Shown here one piece after another: positions 50,185 through 61,358 of a stretch of 64,000 bases of DNA. The stretch is from Sisyra terminalis (Eukaryota > Arthropoda > Insecta > Neuroptera > Sisyridae). The position numbers were made by a program, and so were the translations under genes. Positions within the stretch are counted from its first letter, which is position 1. The number at the start of each line of letters is the position of its first letter. The stretch spans positions 53,206,630 to 53,270,629 of the forward strand of contig OY292274.1 in the NCBI GenBank assembly GCA_958496175.1, read 5' to 3'. The notes beneath the pieces are model-generated. The model did no database searches, was not told the origin of the DNA, and worked only from the letters and a program-made list of their open reading frames with translations.

Positions 50185-50315
50185 ATCAGATGAGATAAGG
50201 GACTTTTCATAAATAACGCTAAATATACAAAAAATAAGAAAATTGTGAATCCTCTCTTCCCCGAAGTATCGTATGTAGTTAATGAACGATCCCTACGGTG
50301 GATGAATAAAAACAC
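50185..50315. repeat. Possible dispersed repeat
   Basis: GGGACTTTTCATAAATAACG and ATGAACGATCCCTACGG look like fragments of a common insect repeat. Ends and class are not clear. Confidence 0.25.
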
Positions 50316-50768
50316 AGATTCTATTATAGGTACATTTAAAATAAATTATTAAAAAATGTAATTGTTAAGAAATTGTTCATTTTAAGTAGGATAAAGGCTA
50401 TTATCTATGGACTTATGCCAGATTTTTAATTAGTTAGGGATTATATAGAAGTAAAAAAACTAAACTAAATTTTTCAATATAAGCTATGACATTGCATATA
50501 AACAAACATAAACTTTTAATTAAAATAAAAATGATTGTTACAGAACATGTATATTAAAATCCCTTTCATGCAAAATTGACATTAATGTCAAGCTTATTTA
50601 GTTTAAAAAGCTTTGCCATTTAGGTACGCTCGACTTGTATTTTAATGAAAATTTCTAAAAACAAAAACATCAACTGCATTCAATTAAAAAACATTCAAAC
50701 ACAAAAAAAAAACGTTCCATTAATCCACAACAAAATCACCAATTTGAAAAATGTAGGTAAGTACATAC

Positions 50769-51080
50769 GAATCAATTTGTTTCGATTCATTAACGGACTG
50801 TTTAGAAGTTGAAGCAGGTGAAAAGTATTCGTTGAGTTCGTCTTTTTCGACAATAGTTCCATCAACTATAGTTAAGTTCGGTTTTGTAAAGAATTGTTTT
50901 AAATTCCCCCAGAATGTACTTGGCGTTTTTTCTACATTGGACTCCGAAGAAGAGCGCGAAAGCTTTGAGGAAGACATAGACTTAAGTGGTGTAGACATGG
51001 TTTCTCTCATACTATGGTAAATTGTGGGTTCCACTTCGACTTCCTTGAGATCGTCTTTTTCTCGAAGACACTCTTCGAAG
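50769..51080 (-). CDS. Coiled-coil protein, internal exon (largest)
   Basis: A 312-nt exon between acceptor TTTTCATAG and donor GATTC|GTATGT. It encodes FEECLREKDDLKEVEVEP, a Ser-rich stretch (SSSKLSRSSSESNVEKTP), then the hydrophobic-aromatic segment TFWGNLKQFFTKPNLTIVD and acidic VEKDELNEYF. The Ser-rich part looks like a phosphorylated linker. The segment TFWGNLKQFF could be a binding motif. The frame runs on 49 nt past the donor and also upstream into intron, so the naive ATG at 51107-51109 is not the start. The last codon is completed by the next exon (TC+A, Ser). Confidence 0.8.
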
Positions 51081-51479
51081 CTATGAAAATTTTGAATTCT
51101 TATTACCAATTATGATTATTGTTTTGAAGGAATTATTGTTTTTCTCATGTTGTTCTTATGAAAACTAAAAAATGCGATGTACAAACTCTTACAAACAATT
51201 GTGCAGAGTATTAACTTTACTGACGTTTTTTCATCCCAAAATAAAACTTTTAAAGCTGTTGAGAAACCAATAGAAATTTTAATACATCCTACGTAAAAAC
51301 ATTCCACACAAAAATATAATTTTTATCACATAAAGCTACATTGTTAGATACGTCAGAAAAAAAAATGTCAAGTAATTTATGATTCCGAGTTATTAAAAAT
51401 AATCACAACATGTTTTATTTCAGGGTTGAAAAGTATCTACAAGTATGCATAAACATTTGTAAAACATATAAAGGTTTCC

Positions 51480-51665
51480 GGAATTCAAGACTATTTACGC
51501 AAATGGATTCAATTTGCTACATTCAGCCCACGATTTCATATTCTGGATTCACGAGATAATGGTAGAAGAACCTGCCTTATCTTCGAATAGCAGCAGGCAA
51601 TAATTTTCATCTTTTACAGCACCCGGGTAGATGGTAGGATTGCCTCAAACGTTAGGGTCATAGTA
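51480..51665. promoter_or_regulatory. GC-richer intronic island
   Basis: Unique sequence with CACCCGGGTAGATGG and AGCAGCAGGCAATAATT in the intron between exons at 50769-51080 and 55467-55561. No in-frame exon with matching splice phases was found. Possible intronic enhancer. Confidence 0.22.
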
Positions 51666-51669
51666 CTAA

Positions 51670-53460
51670 TATTTTATTAAGGAAAATTCACGAAGCTGAC
51701 ACGATTTCTAATACGTATGTATTTACTTAATTCACTAAATAAAAATATCATATTTATATTTTAACATTAATTTAAATAAAATTCAACTCGAATGTATTTT
51801 GGAAAAATAAACTTCTGCGTTTTTTGTATATTGTTGTATGTAAAGTTGATCATTTTCAATGAATTTTGTGTAAATTTAATTGTAATATTTATATGCTAAT
51901 CTACACAATATTAGTTCTTACAATTTAAGATTACGATACTTAAATTTATACTTTAGAAAGAGGTCAATTTTACGTAGGTACTAATAGTTTAAATTGACAA
52001 TTAAGAAAAAAAATGTTTGATATAAGTACTTTAAACCAGAATTAAGCCTTTAACTAAATTTATGAATTTAATTTCAGGTGTATTTTCCAATTGATTGACA
52101 ATAATAGTAGTTATATTCACTATTACCCAATGTTCAATTAACTTGTAATAAATTGTGTAATAAAATTATACTGGTTATAGGGAAATAGTGGAAAATGTAT
52201 AAGTAGATTCCAAAAATAAAAACAAGTACATGATTTCACAAGAAACTTCCACCATTTTTCAAATTAAGTTTTGTTAGATATTTCCTTAAGGATAGTAATA
52301 CAGTAATATTTCATCAATAATAATTTTTTTTTATAGCAAATTCATCCATTTCTCTTTTTTAAGTATGAGATAATTGTATCTATACTATGCATTAAAGAAA
52401 CATAAAGCAATAAACCAAAGCTTAAAGCTAAATGGTAGTCACAATTTTCCGAAAATAAAATTCCCTAACTGTTCCAATGTTTTAGGTACATGACTGTAAA
52501 ATTCCCTGATCATATTCAAAAATATTTAAATGCGGAAATTATCAAAATGAAAAAATAGTGGAAATAACTAATTTCCTACTTCCAGGCGTATGGATCGGCA
52601 AAGGAAAACAAATCAACTTTTCCTTATTTTCTCAAAATTAGGATCTTCGAATCAAACATGAATTACAAAGTTATATATGGCAAATAGTAGTTTTTCGTTA
52701 CAGAAAATTTTCCTAGAAAAAAAATCGATTCGAATCCAAAGCTTTGAAAATAATTATGTAAGGTATTAGGTACATTGTAACTTTTCATTAAGACACGTAA
52801 ACGTAAGACAACGTAAACTGGATACATTCGAAATTTCATAAAATTCAAAGCCAGTTTATATTTTTAACTTCAAAAATGTAGAAAAAAATAACATCTTTTC
52901 TCCATTACCACACTGGACTTGAAATTTATATTTCAAGAACAAGAATTTTCAAATCTTAAAAAGAAGTACAGTTAGATTACAGTATCATTGAAGATATAAT
53001 CATCGCATTCGTGTCAAGTTCCCAAACAATCGAAACTAGTGAAAAATTAACTAGAATATTAACTAAATATTCTTTCTCGATTTCATACAAAACTTCCTAA
53101 TTTTGAAAGTAAACTTCGAATTCCTTGACATTTCCAATTTTCCAGAAAAGTGATCTCATGTACATAAACAATAGGTAAACACTAAGATAAACTTGTAAAC
53201 AAAAATTATATCAAATATGGGAATACTAAAATTTCAAAGTACTTCAATGTATTATTTTCCTGGTGCTACTATAAATTTAGATGGTTGGATTAAACAACGA
53301 ATGAGGAAATATAACGACAGCTTTATAAATCAACTAAATTAGTGAACATCATAAAGCGCCGGAAACTTGAATACTTTGGTCATATTATAAAACACTCAGA
53401 AAATTATGCCTTATAACATTTAATAATTTAAGGAAAAATAATGAGGTGCAGAAGGACAAG
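51670..53460. other. Intron, AT-rich
   Basis: Intronic sequence of the minus-strand gene. Repeated ATTCC-CTGA and TTTTCCAGAAAA-like segments at about 52450 and 53100 hint at an old dispersed repeat. Confidence 0.35.
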
Positions 53461-53465
53461 ACTTA

Positions 53466-53880
53466 GGCTGGTTCTACAATTAGTCGCTAGTCGCTTGTCG
53501 TCTGTCGGGCGCATGCGTGTTTTCTTTGACAGCATTTGACAGTTGTCGTAATGAGCTGTCGTTGACGTGAGTCGTTATCGTGGACAGAGTTGGTCAATGC
53601 TCAACTTGTCCCGACTTACGACAAACGACAGCATATTATTTTTGTTGTTCTAATTTATAAAACATGAAAACCATGGATATTCATTGTAAACAACTCCTAA
53701 ATATGGATCGTTCGCATTTAGGTTGTGTCAAATAATTGTTAATAAATAAATAAATGTCAATAAAAAATAAATGTCGTTACGCAATTGTAGAATGCACTGC
53801 CGTTTATCTCCCGACTAACGACTCACGACAACCGACTAGCGACTCCCGTCAACGACAAGCGACTAATTGTAGAACCAGCC
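53466..53880. mobile_element. PIF/Harbinger-type MITE, 415 bp
   Basis: Ends GGCTGGTTCTACAATTAGTC and GACTAATTGTAGAACCAGCC are perfect inverted repeats. Both sides carry TTA, the duplication expected for PIF/Harbinger. Subterminal GTCGT/ACGAC repeats continue the symmetry. It is non-coding and inserted in an intron. Confidence 0.85.
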
Positions 53881-54007
53881 TTAGTGAATGATTTTAAGGA
53901 CGTGGGTTTGGCAAATCATCCACACAACTATTTCGGGGCGACACGAGCAAAGTAACGAAAAATAATCTACTAGTCAATACAATAGCATAGTCAACGATCG
54001 TATTGAT

Positions 54008-54170
54008 CATAGTGTTATTTATAGACACATTATAACTGTCAAGGTTTTTAGCGACTCTAGGGTTAATAAAAAGATGTACTGAAAATTGCTCGAAACAAGA
54101 ATCAAGCCCGGCACCTACCAGTTTTGGAGTGGTAACATTGACCACTCGACCACCAATAGGCTCTATCAAT
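54008..54170 (-). mobile_element. tRNA-derived SINE, copy 2
   Basis: Minus strand: A box TGGTCGAGTGG (54142-54152), B box GGGCTTGATTC (54099-54109), shared TAACCCTAGAGTCGC body. It is more diverged than copies 1 and 3. Confidence 0.78.
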
Positions 54171-54889
54171 ATAAATTATTCAATACTTCTAAGTCGTATC
54201 TCGAAATGTTGAACTACCAATTTCTCCTATTTGATCTATGAAAGCTAGATATTAAAAGTGACTGGAATATTTGTATGAACATATTGAAACAAAACAAATT
54301 GGCTACTAAAATTCATATGTCAACAATTAAGCACAGCATTATTATCTTTTTTTCAAGTTAATTTCCCGAATATTGTAGAAACAATGGTATTTTGGGATGA
54401 TTCTATTAATCAGTAAAATAACCTGTTGGTTACGTTGAAATTTTGGCTGTAAATGTAGGTATCTAGTATAATATTGATAACTTTAACAACTAATACAATT
54501 AGAACAACATTTATACTGAGGAGAAAACTTTTTAGTACTAAAAATGTTTTAAAATTTTGTATTATCAATATTTCTGAATGAATAACCAGTTATGTATAAC
54601 TTTAATTTATCTAATTGTACGCTTATTTCAATTTTGTTATCTCAAAGTTCAAAAAAATCAAAATTATTGTTGGTTGAAAGTAATCATCACAAGAATAAAC
54701 ATCTTTTTTAACCTATGAATATAAAGTCAACTACATATCGTTTAGAACACTAATTTGAGTTAAAAACTTTAATAGAGTAAGATATCGAATTAGTTCAGAA
54801 AGTTGACTCTGGTTAAATGAAAAATTATGCTGCGTGAATACAGAATAGAAAGTATATAGAACCTAGTAATGATATAGGATATGGTTGGG

Positions 54890-55245
54890 AATCAGTGCTA
54901 AAAAATGAGTAAGGATAGTCCAGGACAAGGGTGATAGGGGCCATGCCTATGCAAACAAACTATATATAGCCGACGGAACGTTCCATGTGAATCATGGATG
55001 TTATTTCACCGAAATGGATGGTAATCATTTTAGAAACTTCCCGTTTCTCATTCTCTGGTCCCAGCACGTAGTTCCAGTGCGTTGTATTGTTGGAGTGTAG
55101 AAGGATAGATATGAAAAAGGAAGTAGGTTTGGTTTGGTCCTACATTATAAATGGCGGACGTGATTCAACCTATCTTTCAATCCACCATTTCCTCTCGCCA
55201 CATCATCGCTTTTGCCTACTTTTTAGAATGGATATGTCCCCCATT
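54890..55245. promoter_or_regulatory. Candidate intronic enhancer or PRE-like block
   Basis: A GC-richer block with the palindrome GGAACGTTCC, GCCAT at GGGGCCATGCC and ATGGCGGAC (a Pho-type core on either strand), and ATGCAAAC, close to a POU octamer. There is no exon signal. Pho-like cores alone do not make a PRE. Confidence 0.35.
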
Positions 55246-55466
55246 TTATGACAAGTAAAAAACCATACATTATCATATTATGGAGAAAATGTTTCAAATA
55301 TAAACAGAACGAAACTCAAGAAAAATATTATTCTCTAAGCATTTTTTTTATGCTATGGTCACATAATTTCTACTATAAATAAATCGTGAAAAATCACGAA
55401 AAATTAAATTAACTACAACATATATTTTTTTTATTGCCTTTTTTTAATAAATAAAAAAAAAATTAC

Positions 55467-55561
55467 CTTGAAGAATGAAGCTGCGTTTTTTGTAATTGTT
55501 CCTCAAATTGCATTAAACGCTTGAACTTTTCATTTTCAGCTTCTACGGATTTCAATTTGTT
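55467..55561 (-). CDS. Coiled-coil protein, internal exon
   Basis: The acceptor TTATTTTACAG and donor TTCAAG|GTAATT bound a 95-nt exon starting in phase 0. It encodes NKLKSVEAENEKFKRLMQF followed by EEQLQKTQLHSS, a clear heptad-type coiled coil. The two leftover bases AG join C of the next exon to give Ser. From here to the stop the four exons code for 256 residues. If the upstream exon is untranslated, the start could be the ATG at 55511-55513, though its context (T at -3) is weak. Confidence 0.75.
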
Positions 55562-55599
55562 CTGTAAAATAACGACATTTATTAATAATTTTTGAATGT

Positions 55600-56690
55600 G
55601 TGTATATTTAGATAAAAAATATTAAAAAAACATAAAGTTAAATGTTCTTCGAACGAACCAAGTCCTAATGCTTATGATTCAATAGGGAAACCTGATCTAT
55701 CTAATATAGCTGATGAATCCATCCACTTATTTGGGCTAATATTGACACAATGTGTTGAGTAAAGGGGCGGTTATATCCTTGCCTCCTAACAAACCCCTCA
55801 AAGTCCATTTGGACATTCACATAATAAACATTGTATGTATTTTTATATAAAAACATTTTAATGTAGATATTCAGTCTAAATATTGTCGTTAAAAAGAATA
55901 TAATGTAGAAATTAAAAGAAAAAACTTAATTTTTCGTTATGTATTGAAATCAAAAGTGTTATAAATACTTATTTAAAAACACTTTTTTGTTTCTTTAATA
56001 TCCGAAATAGATGCGTGTAATCGACAATGACAGATTAGCTTAACACTCAAATCGATCGATCATTTCGCAGTGAAATGAATGATAGAGCAAACAAAGAAAA
56101 TATAAATTGATTTTTTTCTATAAAAAACTATAGTTTCCATACGTATAATATACTCTTTAATTTTACTAAAAAATATTTAAATCGCAGGTTTCAAAAGGGA
56201 GATAGGAGTTTCACCATCCATGTGGAATATGGATCTATCTAAAAAAAGCGGCAGCAATTATTGTGATGAAGACTGGGATTTCATTCCTTTTTAAGAAATT
56301 GATATAAGAACTTTTACAGGGTGTCCAGTTTCTTACTTCAAAACTTTTCCTGATTTCTCAGAAAAGAATTCATATTTAAAGAGAAAAAAATAACTCCTGG
56401 GCTAGAGATTTCAATTTTGGGAAAAAGATTGTGAAATAAATCAATGTGATTTTTCATATGAACTTATTATTAAACGTACGAATTCTTTGCACAATTATAT
56501 GCTTATGCACGATGACATCTCTATATTTTCCATTTAAAATATCAAGGGAATTGTGAAGAAGTTAAAGTTTTCCAGAATTTTTGGTCAAGTTATCTGACTT
56601 TTTTCCTGAGTCAATAAAAATTCGTAAATTTCCAGATTTTCCTGAATATTAGATGACCGTTATTTTTTTACTATACCGATGCAAGAGTAA
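55600..56690. other. Intron, AT-rich
   Basis: No exon is seen. A CAGGGTGTCCAGTTTC segment at about 56318 may be a transposon end without a recognisable partner. Confidence 0.35.
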
Positions 56691-56699
56691 TTAAGTTCT

Positions 56700-56885
56700 A
56701 CTTTTTTGTATGGTAAAGGGCGATGGTTTATTAAAGATTGGGATTTTATACTTTAAATCGATCAAAAATGTTGGACAAAGGGCTTAGTAGGGTTAGTATG
56801 GGAAAACTACTTTCGCGGCTTTTTCGATTCAAACTTAGGGAATCGTTTTGATACTAATAAAAAAAAATAGCCAAATTTTTCTATT
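56700..56885. repeat. Repeat, inverted relative to 58780-58965
   Basis: GCGGCTTTTTCGATTCAAA and AACGATTTTGATACT-type blocks occur here and as reverse complements at about 58805-58900. They are a diverged inverted pair about 2 kb apart, unclassified. Confidence 0.6.
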
Positions 56886-57015
56886 TTTTTTTCTAAATCT
56901 AATGTTTAAGCACATTTAAACTTTGTTGTTTTTTTTTTGGTTAAGAAATATAAAGCTAATTATTTTTCAACTTAAAAAATATAGGTATGCAACTCTTCAA
57001 AATATTTAGGAAATC

Positions 57016-57248
57016 AAGAAATTGTCTTTAAAAATTACTTTTTATGCAATAATTCATTCACAAAATGAAATATGTTTATTATCTCCAATAATCGCACGGT
57101 AGGATGTAATTCTCGTATACTATCTTGCATACGCTATGTGAAAACAGTACCCTATGACCCTACCGTACAATTATTAGAGCTAATAAACATATATTATTCT
57201 TTGAATGAATTTTTACAAAAAAAAAGGAATTTTTAAGGACAATTTCTC
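57016..57248. repeat. Long hairpin (~105-bp arms, short loop)
   Basis: The left arm contains AAATTGTCTTTAAAAATT, ATATGTTTATTA and CGGTAGG. The right arm contains CCTACCG, TAATAAACATAT and AATTTTTAAGGACAATTT in reverse order. The loop is about 30 nt. A transcript would fold into a long stem. It may be a small foldback transposon. Confidence 0.72.
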
Positions 57249-57659
57249 AAAATATTTTGATGAGTTCTATAAACTCGTATACTTTGAGTTGAACAATTAT
57301 TGAATCGGTAGTTAGAAGAAGGAAATAACTCCTTACAATTCGTTTTGTGGAAAATTGAAAAAAACTGTCTAGAGTTTTCAATATTCGATCAATTGAAATA
57401 ATTTTGTTGCCATGAAATCTGATTATCATTTCGGTCGTAAATTAATGTATAGCTTGTCGCTTTTTATTAGTTTTTAGCCTCAAAAAATTATGAATGTATG
57501 ATGGATTTGTTTCCTTCTTCTAACTGATCAGAAAAATAATTCAAAAACGATGAATAAGATCAATAAAAAGCAGCTTTAAAATATACGAACATTTTTATTA
57601 TAAGAATTACAGTCCTACAGTTGTAATTTTATTGGAAATTTTATTATATTTTTGAAGCA

Positions 57660-57930
57660 TCCATGGCTCAAAAGGTATATACTTCAGTTTTTTTCACAAT
57701 CATCAGATTTCCAAAAAGATGACTCACTAAGTACCTACTTTATTGCACTGCAATAGAATTTGAAACAAATAATTTTTCGAAATTTAAGCTTAGACAACGT
57801 AGCGATAATCCAAAATCAGTGTACCTACTATAATTTTTTTTACAATCATCCGATTGTCAAAAAAAGGGACTCATTGGGTACTTTATTGTACTGCAATAAA
57901 GGCCATAGAATTGAATTTGACCAAAATAAT
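57660..57930. repeat. Two diverged direct repeats
   Basis: CACAATCATCAGATTTCC ... ACTTTATTGCACTGCAATA at 57695-57755 recurs as ACAATCATCCGATTGTC ... ACTTTATTGTACTGCAATA at about 57840-57900. A third trace occurs near 58248. Confidence 0.55.
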
Positions 57931-57949
57931 TATTTAAAGATCAAATGGC

Positions 57950-58173
57950 GGCTCAAGTGTACTTTAGCACACCAACAATCTGGCAACGTTACATTTTCGA
58001 TTTTGTTTTTAATTTAATTCGCGATATTTTTGTTAATTCAATTCTAATATGGTATAATTCTCTCTTTTGTGGTTAAATTTTCATTATGGACCGATTTAAT
58101 CGCGAATTAAGTTAAAAACAAAGTCGAAAATGCAACGTTGCAGGATTGTGGGTGTGCTAAAGTACCTTGAGCC
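57950..58173. mobile_element. hAT-type MITE, copy 3
   Basis: Same family as 11951 and 34365. The perfect 8-bp duplication CAAATGGC lies on both sides. Termini GGCTCAAGTG and CCTTGAGCC. Confidence 0.9.
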
Positions 58174-58978
58174 CAAATGGCAATAAAACATCCAAAATAA
58201 CACTGATTGCCAAGATTAAATTAAATAGTAACGGTTTTCATATTTTTTTCACAATCATCAAATCTAATTTCTTTTGATATCTATACAGTAAATTTTTCAA
58301 AGTATACGATGCCAAATTTTTAATTTTAGATGGCACTAAAGTGATTATTAATAACAATTTTTGTAATATACTTGTACATTGTGATTTATGTAGGACTTAT
58401 ATTAGCGTTGTTATAATTTTTTGTGTTTTTTATTTGAAAAAAAAAGGTTTGAACTATAGATAGACCAATAACCAACCAATTGAACAATGAAATAATAATA
58501 TTGTTAAAACAGTTTAGTGCCGAAATATGAAGTTGTTTTATCGCGTCACTGCTGCCTTTTTTCAGACATCCGTTTCCCTAACAGTTGGAAGAAGGCAATA
58601 ATTAGGATTCGTTTCTTTTTTCCAGCGTATGAAAATTTCCAAGTCAAATTTTAAGACTTTCTGAGTAATCATTAGTCCTTAAAAATCGTCATTCCACCTG
58701 CAGAATTCATAGTCAACATATTTTTCCATGCCTTTAAAAAGAGGTATTTTTAAATACGCAAAAATCATTTGAGATAAAAAGCTGAAAATTAGCTATTTTT
58801 TATATTTAGTATCAAAACGATCCCCTTAATTTGAATCGAAAAAGCCGCGGGGGCAGTTTTCTCATACAAACCCTGCTATGCCTTTTCGACAACGTTTGCG
58901 AAAATCGAAAGTAGGCAAGATTTCCCTGTTTTTATGTAGGTAGTAGTTTAAATTTAAACCCTACCTTCGATTACCATA

Positions 58979-59002
58979 TTTTTTTTTTTTTTTTTTTTTT
59001 TT
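58979..59002. repeat. Poly-T run of 24
   Basis: An uninterrupted 24-T tract, possibly the poly-A tail of a reverse-oriented retroinsertion. No retroelement body is obvious beside it. Confidence 0.7.
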
Positions 59003-59208
59003 GTTGAGGTGGTCTCTTATTTTATAACGAATGCAATATTTACTGTGATTATTATACACTAACTTTTATGATTTTTTTAACTTATATTTCTATCTGCTAT
59101 AATTATGAAGCTTTTGTAAATATCTTAAATCAATTTCACTTTTTGCGTAGGTATATAAGTTTTATATTATATAAATAGAGCTAAATATTGTTAAAGTCTT
59201 TTTTATAC

Positions 59209-59394
59209 CTGAAAATAGTCGCTAATGCGAACGAGTGTGTTTGTCGCTTTTGTGTAAACATGCACGTTCTGTATGTTTAGTTTGTGGTTTCGCGAGACGT
59301 ACTCAGGTGCTGAATGCTTTTTAAATAAGCACCCTTTTAGGGAGGACCACACACGAATAAACCTTCTTAAGTCCAAACTTTTAGATCTCCTCAA
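59209..59394 (-). other. Possible upstream exon of the coiled-coil gene
   Basis: On the minus strand this GC-richer block is open for 62 codons and ends TTTCAG|GTATAA. That donor is in phase 0 and matches the phase-0 acceptor at 55561. No in-frame ATG exists: the naive start is TTG, and a TAG lies just upstream. It is therefore either an internal exon using an ATATAG acceptor, or an untranslated first exon under the TATA-rich tract next to it. The encoded peptide includes KGCLFKKHSAPEYVS and resembles nothing I know. Confidence 0.42.
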
Positions 59395-59411
59395 ATTCTA
59401 TATTGTATATA

Positions 59412-59434
59412 ATATATATATATATATATATATA
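59412..59434. repeat. (TA)n microsatellite
   Basis: About eleven TA units directly upstream (minus sense) of the possible exon. It could act as a TATA region or be neutral. Confidence 0.7.
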
Positions 59435-59849
59435 GAAGTTGTAAATTGAGATTAGGAGTAGAAACGTTACGAGAAGTGAGGATCTTTGCTAAAGAAAACT
59501 TTTGAAACTCTTGTGAATATGTAGGTGTATCTAATACATGGAAGCGTTTTACTCAACTTAGATGGTAAATAAATATTATGTTAAACGAATGTTTTAATTA
59601 AATGCAATGGCTTTTAAACGAAACAACTTAAAATAGTTTGACTTAGGTTGCACTTAATTCATAAAAAAAAATAAGTTTTTGAAATAGACTCCTTCAGAAT
59701 TGTCCAATAAGTGATTCAATATAATAATCTCTTACCTACACTTATATTTTGTACAGGTTTACAAATTAAGGGTTGTGAAAAGGAAAGTAGAGAAACTATG
59801 AGATATCTTTATTGTGGAAGTTAAAATATAAGTAATATTTTTTTTAATT

Positions 59850-60008
59850 GTTATTTACTGTCGCTTTATAACTACTAAGGTCCTTTAGCGACTCTAGGGT
59901 TAATTAAATCCGTTATCGAGAAATATTGAAAATTTGCACGATACGAGGATCGAACCCACTACTTACTAGTTTTAGAGCGGTCACCTAGACCACTCGGCTT
60001 CTAGTAGG
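59850..60008 (-). mobile_element. tRNA-derived SINE, copy 3
   Basis: Minus strand: A box AAGCCGAGTGG (59990-60000) and an ideal B box GGGTTCGATCC (59947-59957), then the family body with TAACCCTAGAGTCGC and AGCGACAGTAAATAAC. It has the best-preserved promoter of the family. Confidence 0.82.
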
Positions 60009-60591
60009 CTAAGTAATATTTGTTGATTGATGGTGATATGGAGTAATAAAGTGACAAGCAGCACAGGAAAAAGCATTTCAATCCGGTGAAAATATTTCCA
60101 CGTGCAACCCTTAACCATTCATTATTAAAATTTTTGATTCTAAAAAAATTGTCCAAAAATAGACAAAACTTCAAGTTCAATTCCCAGAAGATCTTACTAA
60201 AAGCTTTTTTAGAACGGACTGTATTTAACAAACTTATGGTTTTGAAAATAAAACCCCACTATTTTTCCAGTTGATTCCTTATATGATTTTGCCCCATAAT
60301 TCAAAATCACAAGAATTTATATAATACCCAATTTTGAATGATTAAACAATATTGTATGGCGGAGGGATGGACGTCAGTAGCTCTCATTATCCAAATGGTA
60401 ACCATCTTGAAATAATCGATCTAACTTAAAAAAAATGGTTAAACAATTTATCTTACACTTTAATTCCAAGAGTAATGAAATAACATATCATAAAAACAAA
60501 ATACAACTTTTTAGGTACTTAATTTGTTTACAAGATTTAGTACTTTTTATAGCGAAACTAACTTGTTCTAGTTATCGCCACATACGTAGAA

Positions 60592-60712
60592 CTGAGCCGG
60601 CAAGCGGTAATTAAATGATAGAATAGAATGTTCCCGAATTCCTAAGTCATTTTTGCAGAATTTTTTTTTTCGGATTTGTATAAATTATAGTGGCTACTTG
60701 CCAGCTCGCACT
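60592..60712. repeat. Small inverted repeat (GAGCCGGCAAG)
   Basis: GAGCCGGCAAGCGGTAATTA at the left and AATTATAGTGGCTACTTGCC at the right are imperfect reverse complements. Possibly a tiny MITE; no target duplication is clear. Confidence 0.4.
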
Positions 60713-60732
60713 ACTCCACTTTTCTCAATATA

Positions 60733-61358
60733 CAATCCCTGCCCATATTATTAAACGCACTTAAGATTTTATATAAAAGGTACATATTCTACTAAATTAA
60801 ATTTAATATTGTTTACTTTTTATGTTATAAAAAGTTGTATTGAATTTTAAGAAAAATACTTCTCTCTGGATAAGGGTAAAACCTTGTTTTTTATCCCTAT
60901 TACCCTACTATAGGATAATAGCCTTGATTTGAAACTCATTGAAAATATGTGGAAGTTGCTGAAGAAAAAAGTGCCTAAAGAGGTGGCCACAACAGAAAAT
61001 AGCCCTTAGAAAAAATATTCACGTATGAAATCATCATCCACAAATCCAGCAGACGGTATTGTGCTACATAGACAGCATACTGCGCAGAATCGGAGCTTAA
61101 ATATCAGTAAAAGAGCTTTCAATTAAATATTAAACAATTCTGCTTGCCATAATTAAAAAGATGTTTAATTAATTTGATGGTAAAAATTTATTTTTAAGTA
61201 AATATGATATCTGGGCACGCTAGTTGGTAATAAGTGTAATAATAAAATTTGTACAGGAAAGTTATATCCAATCAAAGATATGGGCCCAAAATAAAATAGC
61301 CCTTACTTCAGATTTTATACAAAACCTATAGTGCGTCTATTTATATGGCCAGGGACTG
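60733..61358 (+). mobile_element. Deleted Tc1-like transposon with transposase tail
   Basis: Imperfect ~45-bp terminal inverted repeats (CAATCCCTGCCCATATTA left; TATATGGCCAGGGACTG right) bound a 626-bp element, with TA at the left flank. Inside, 60922-61008 translates as SLDLKLIENMWKLLKKKVPK and on to a stop. This matches the Tc1 transposase motif SPDLNPIENLW near the last catalytic acidic residue. Most of the transposase is missing, so it is dead. Confidence 0.85.

Noticed and set aside
50720..51109. A single 129-residue ATG-started gene
   Set aside because: Its first residues and last residues lie beyond clear splice sites; the segment is an internal exon (50769-51080).
47990..55561. Identification of the coiled-coil gene as Mipol1, the classic FoxA neighbour
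   Set aside because: FoxA-Mipol1 linkage is known in bilaterians, but I see no specific matching motif, only general coiled-coil character.
59203..59394. Complete 63-residue gene
   Set aside because: No ATG, and it runs into a good splice donor; treated as a possible exon instead.
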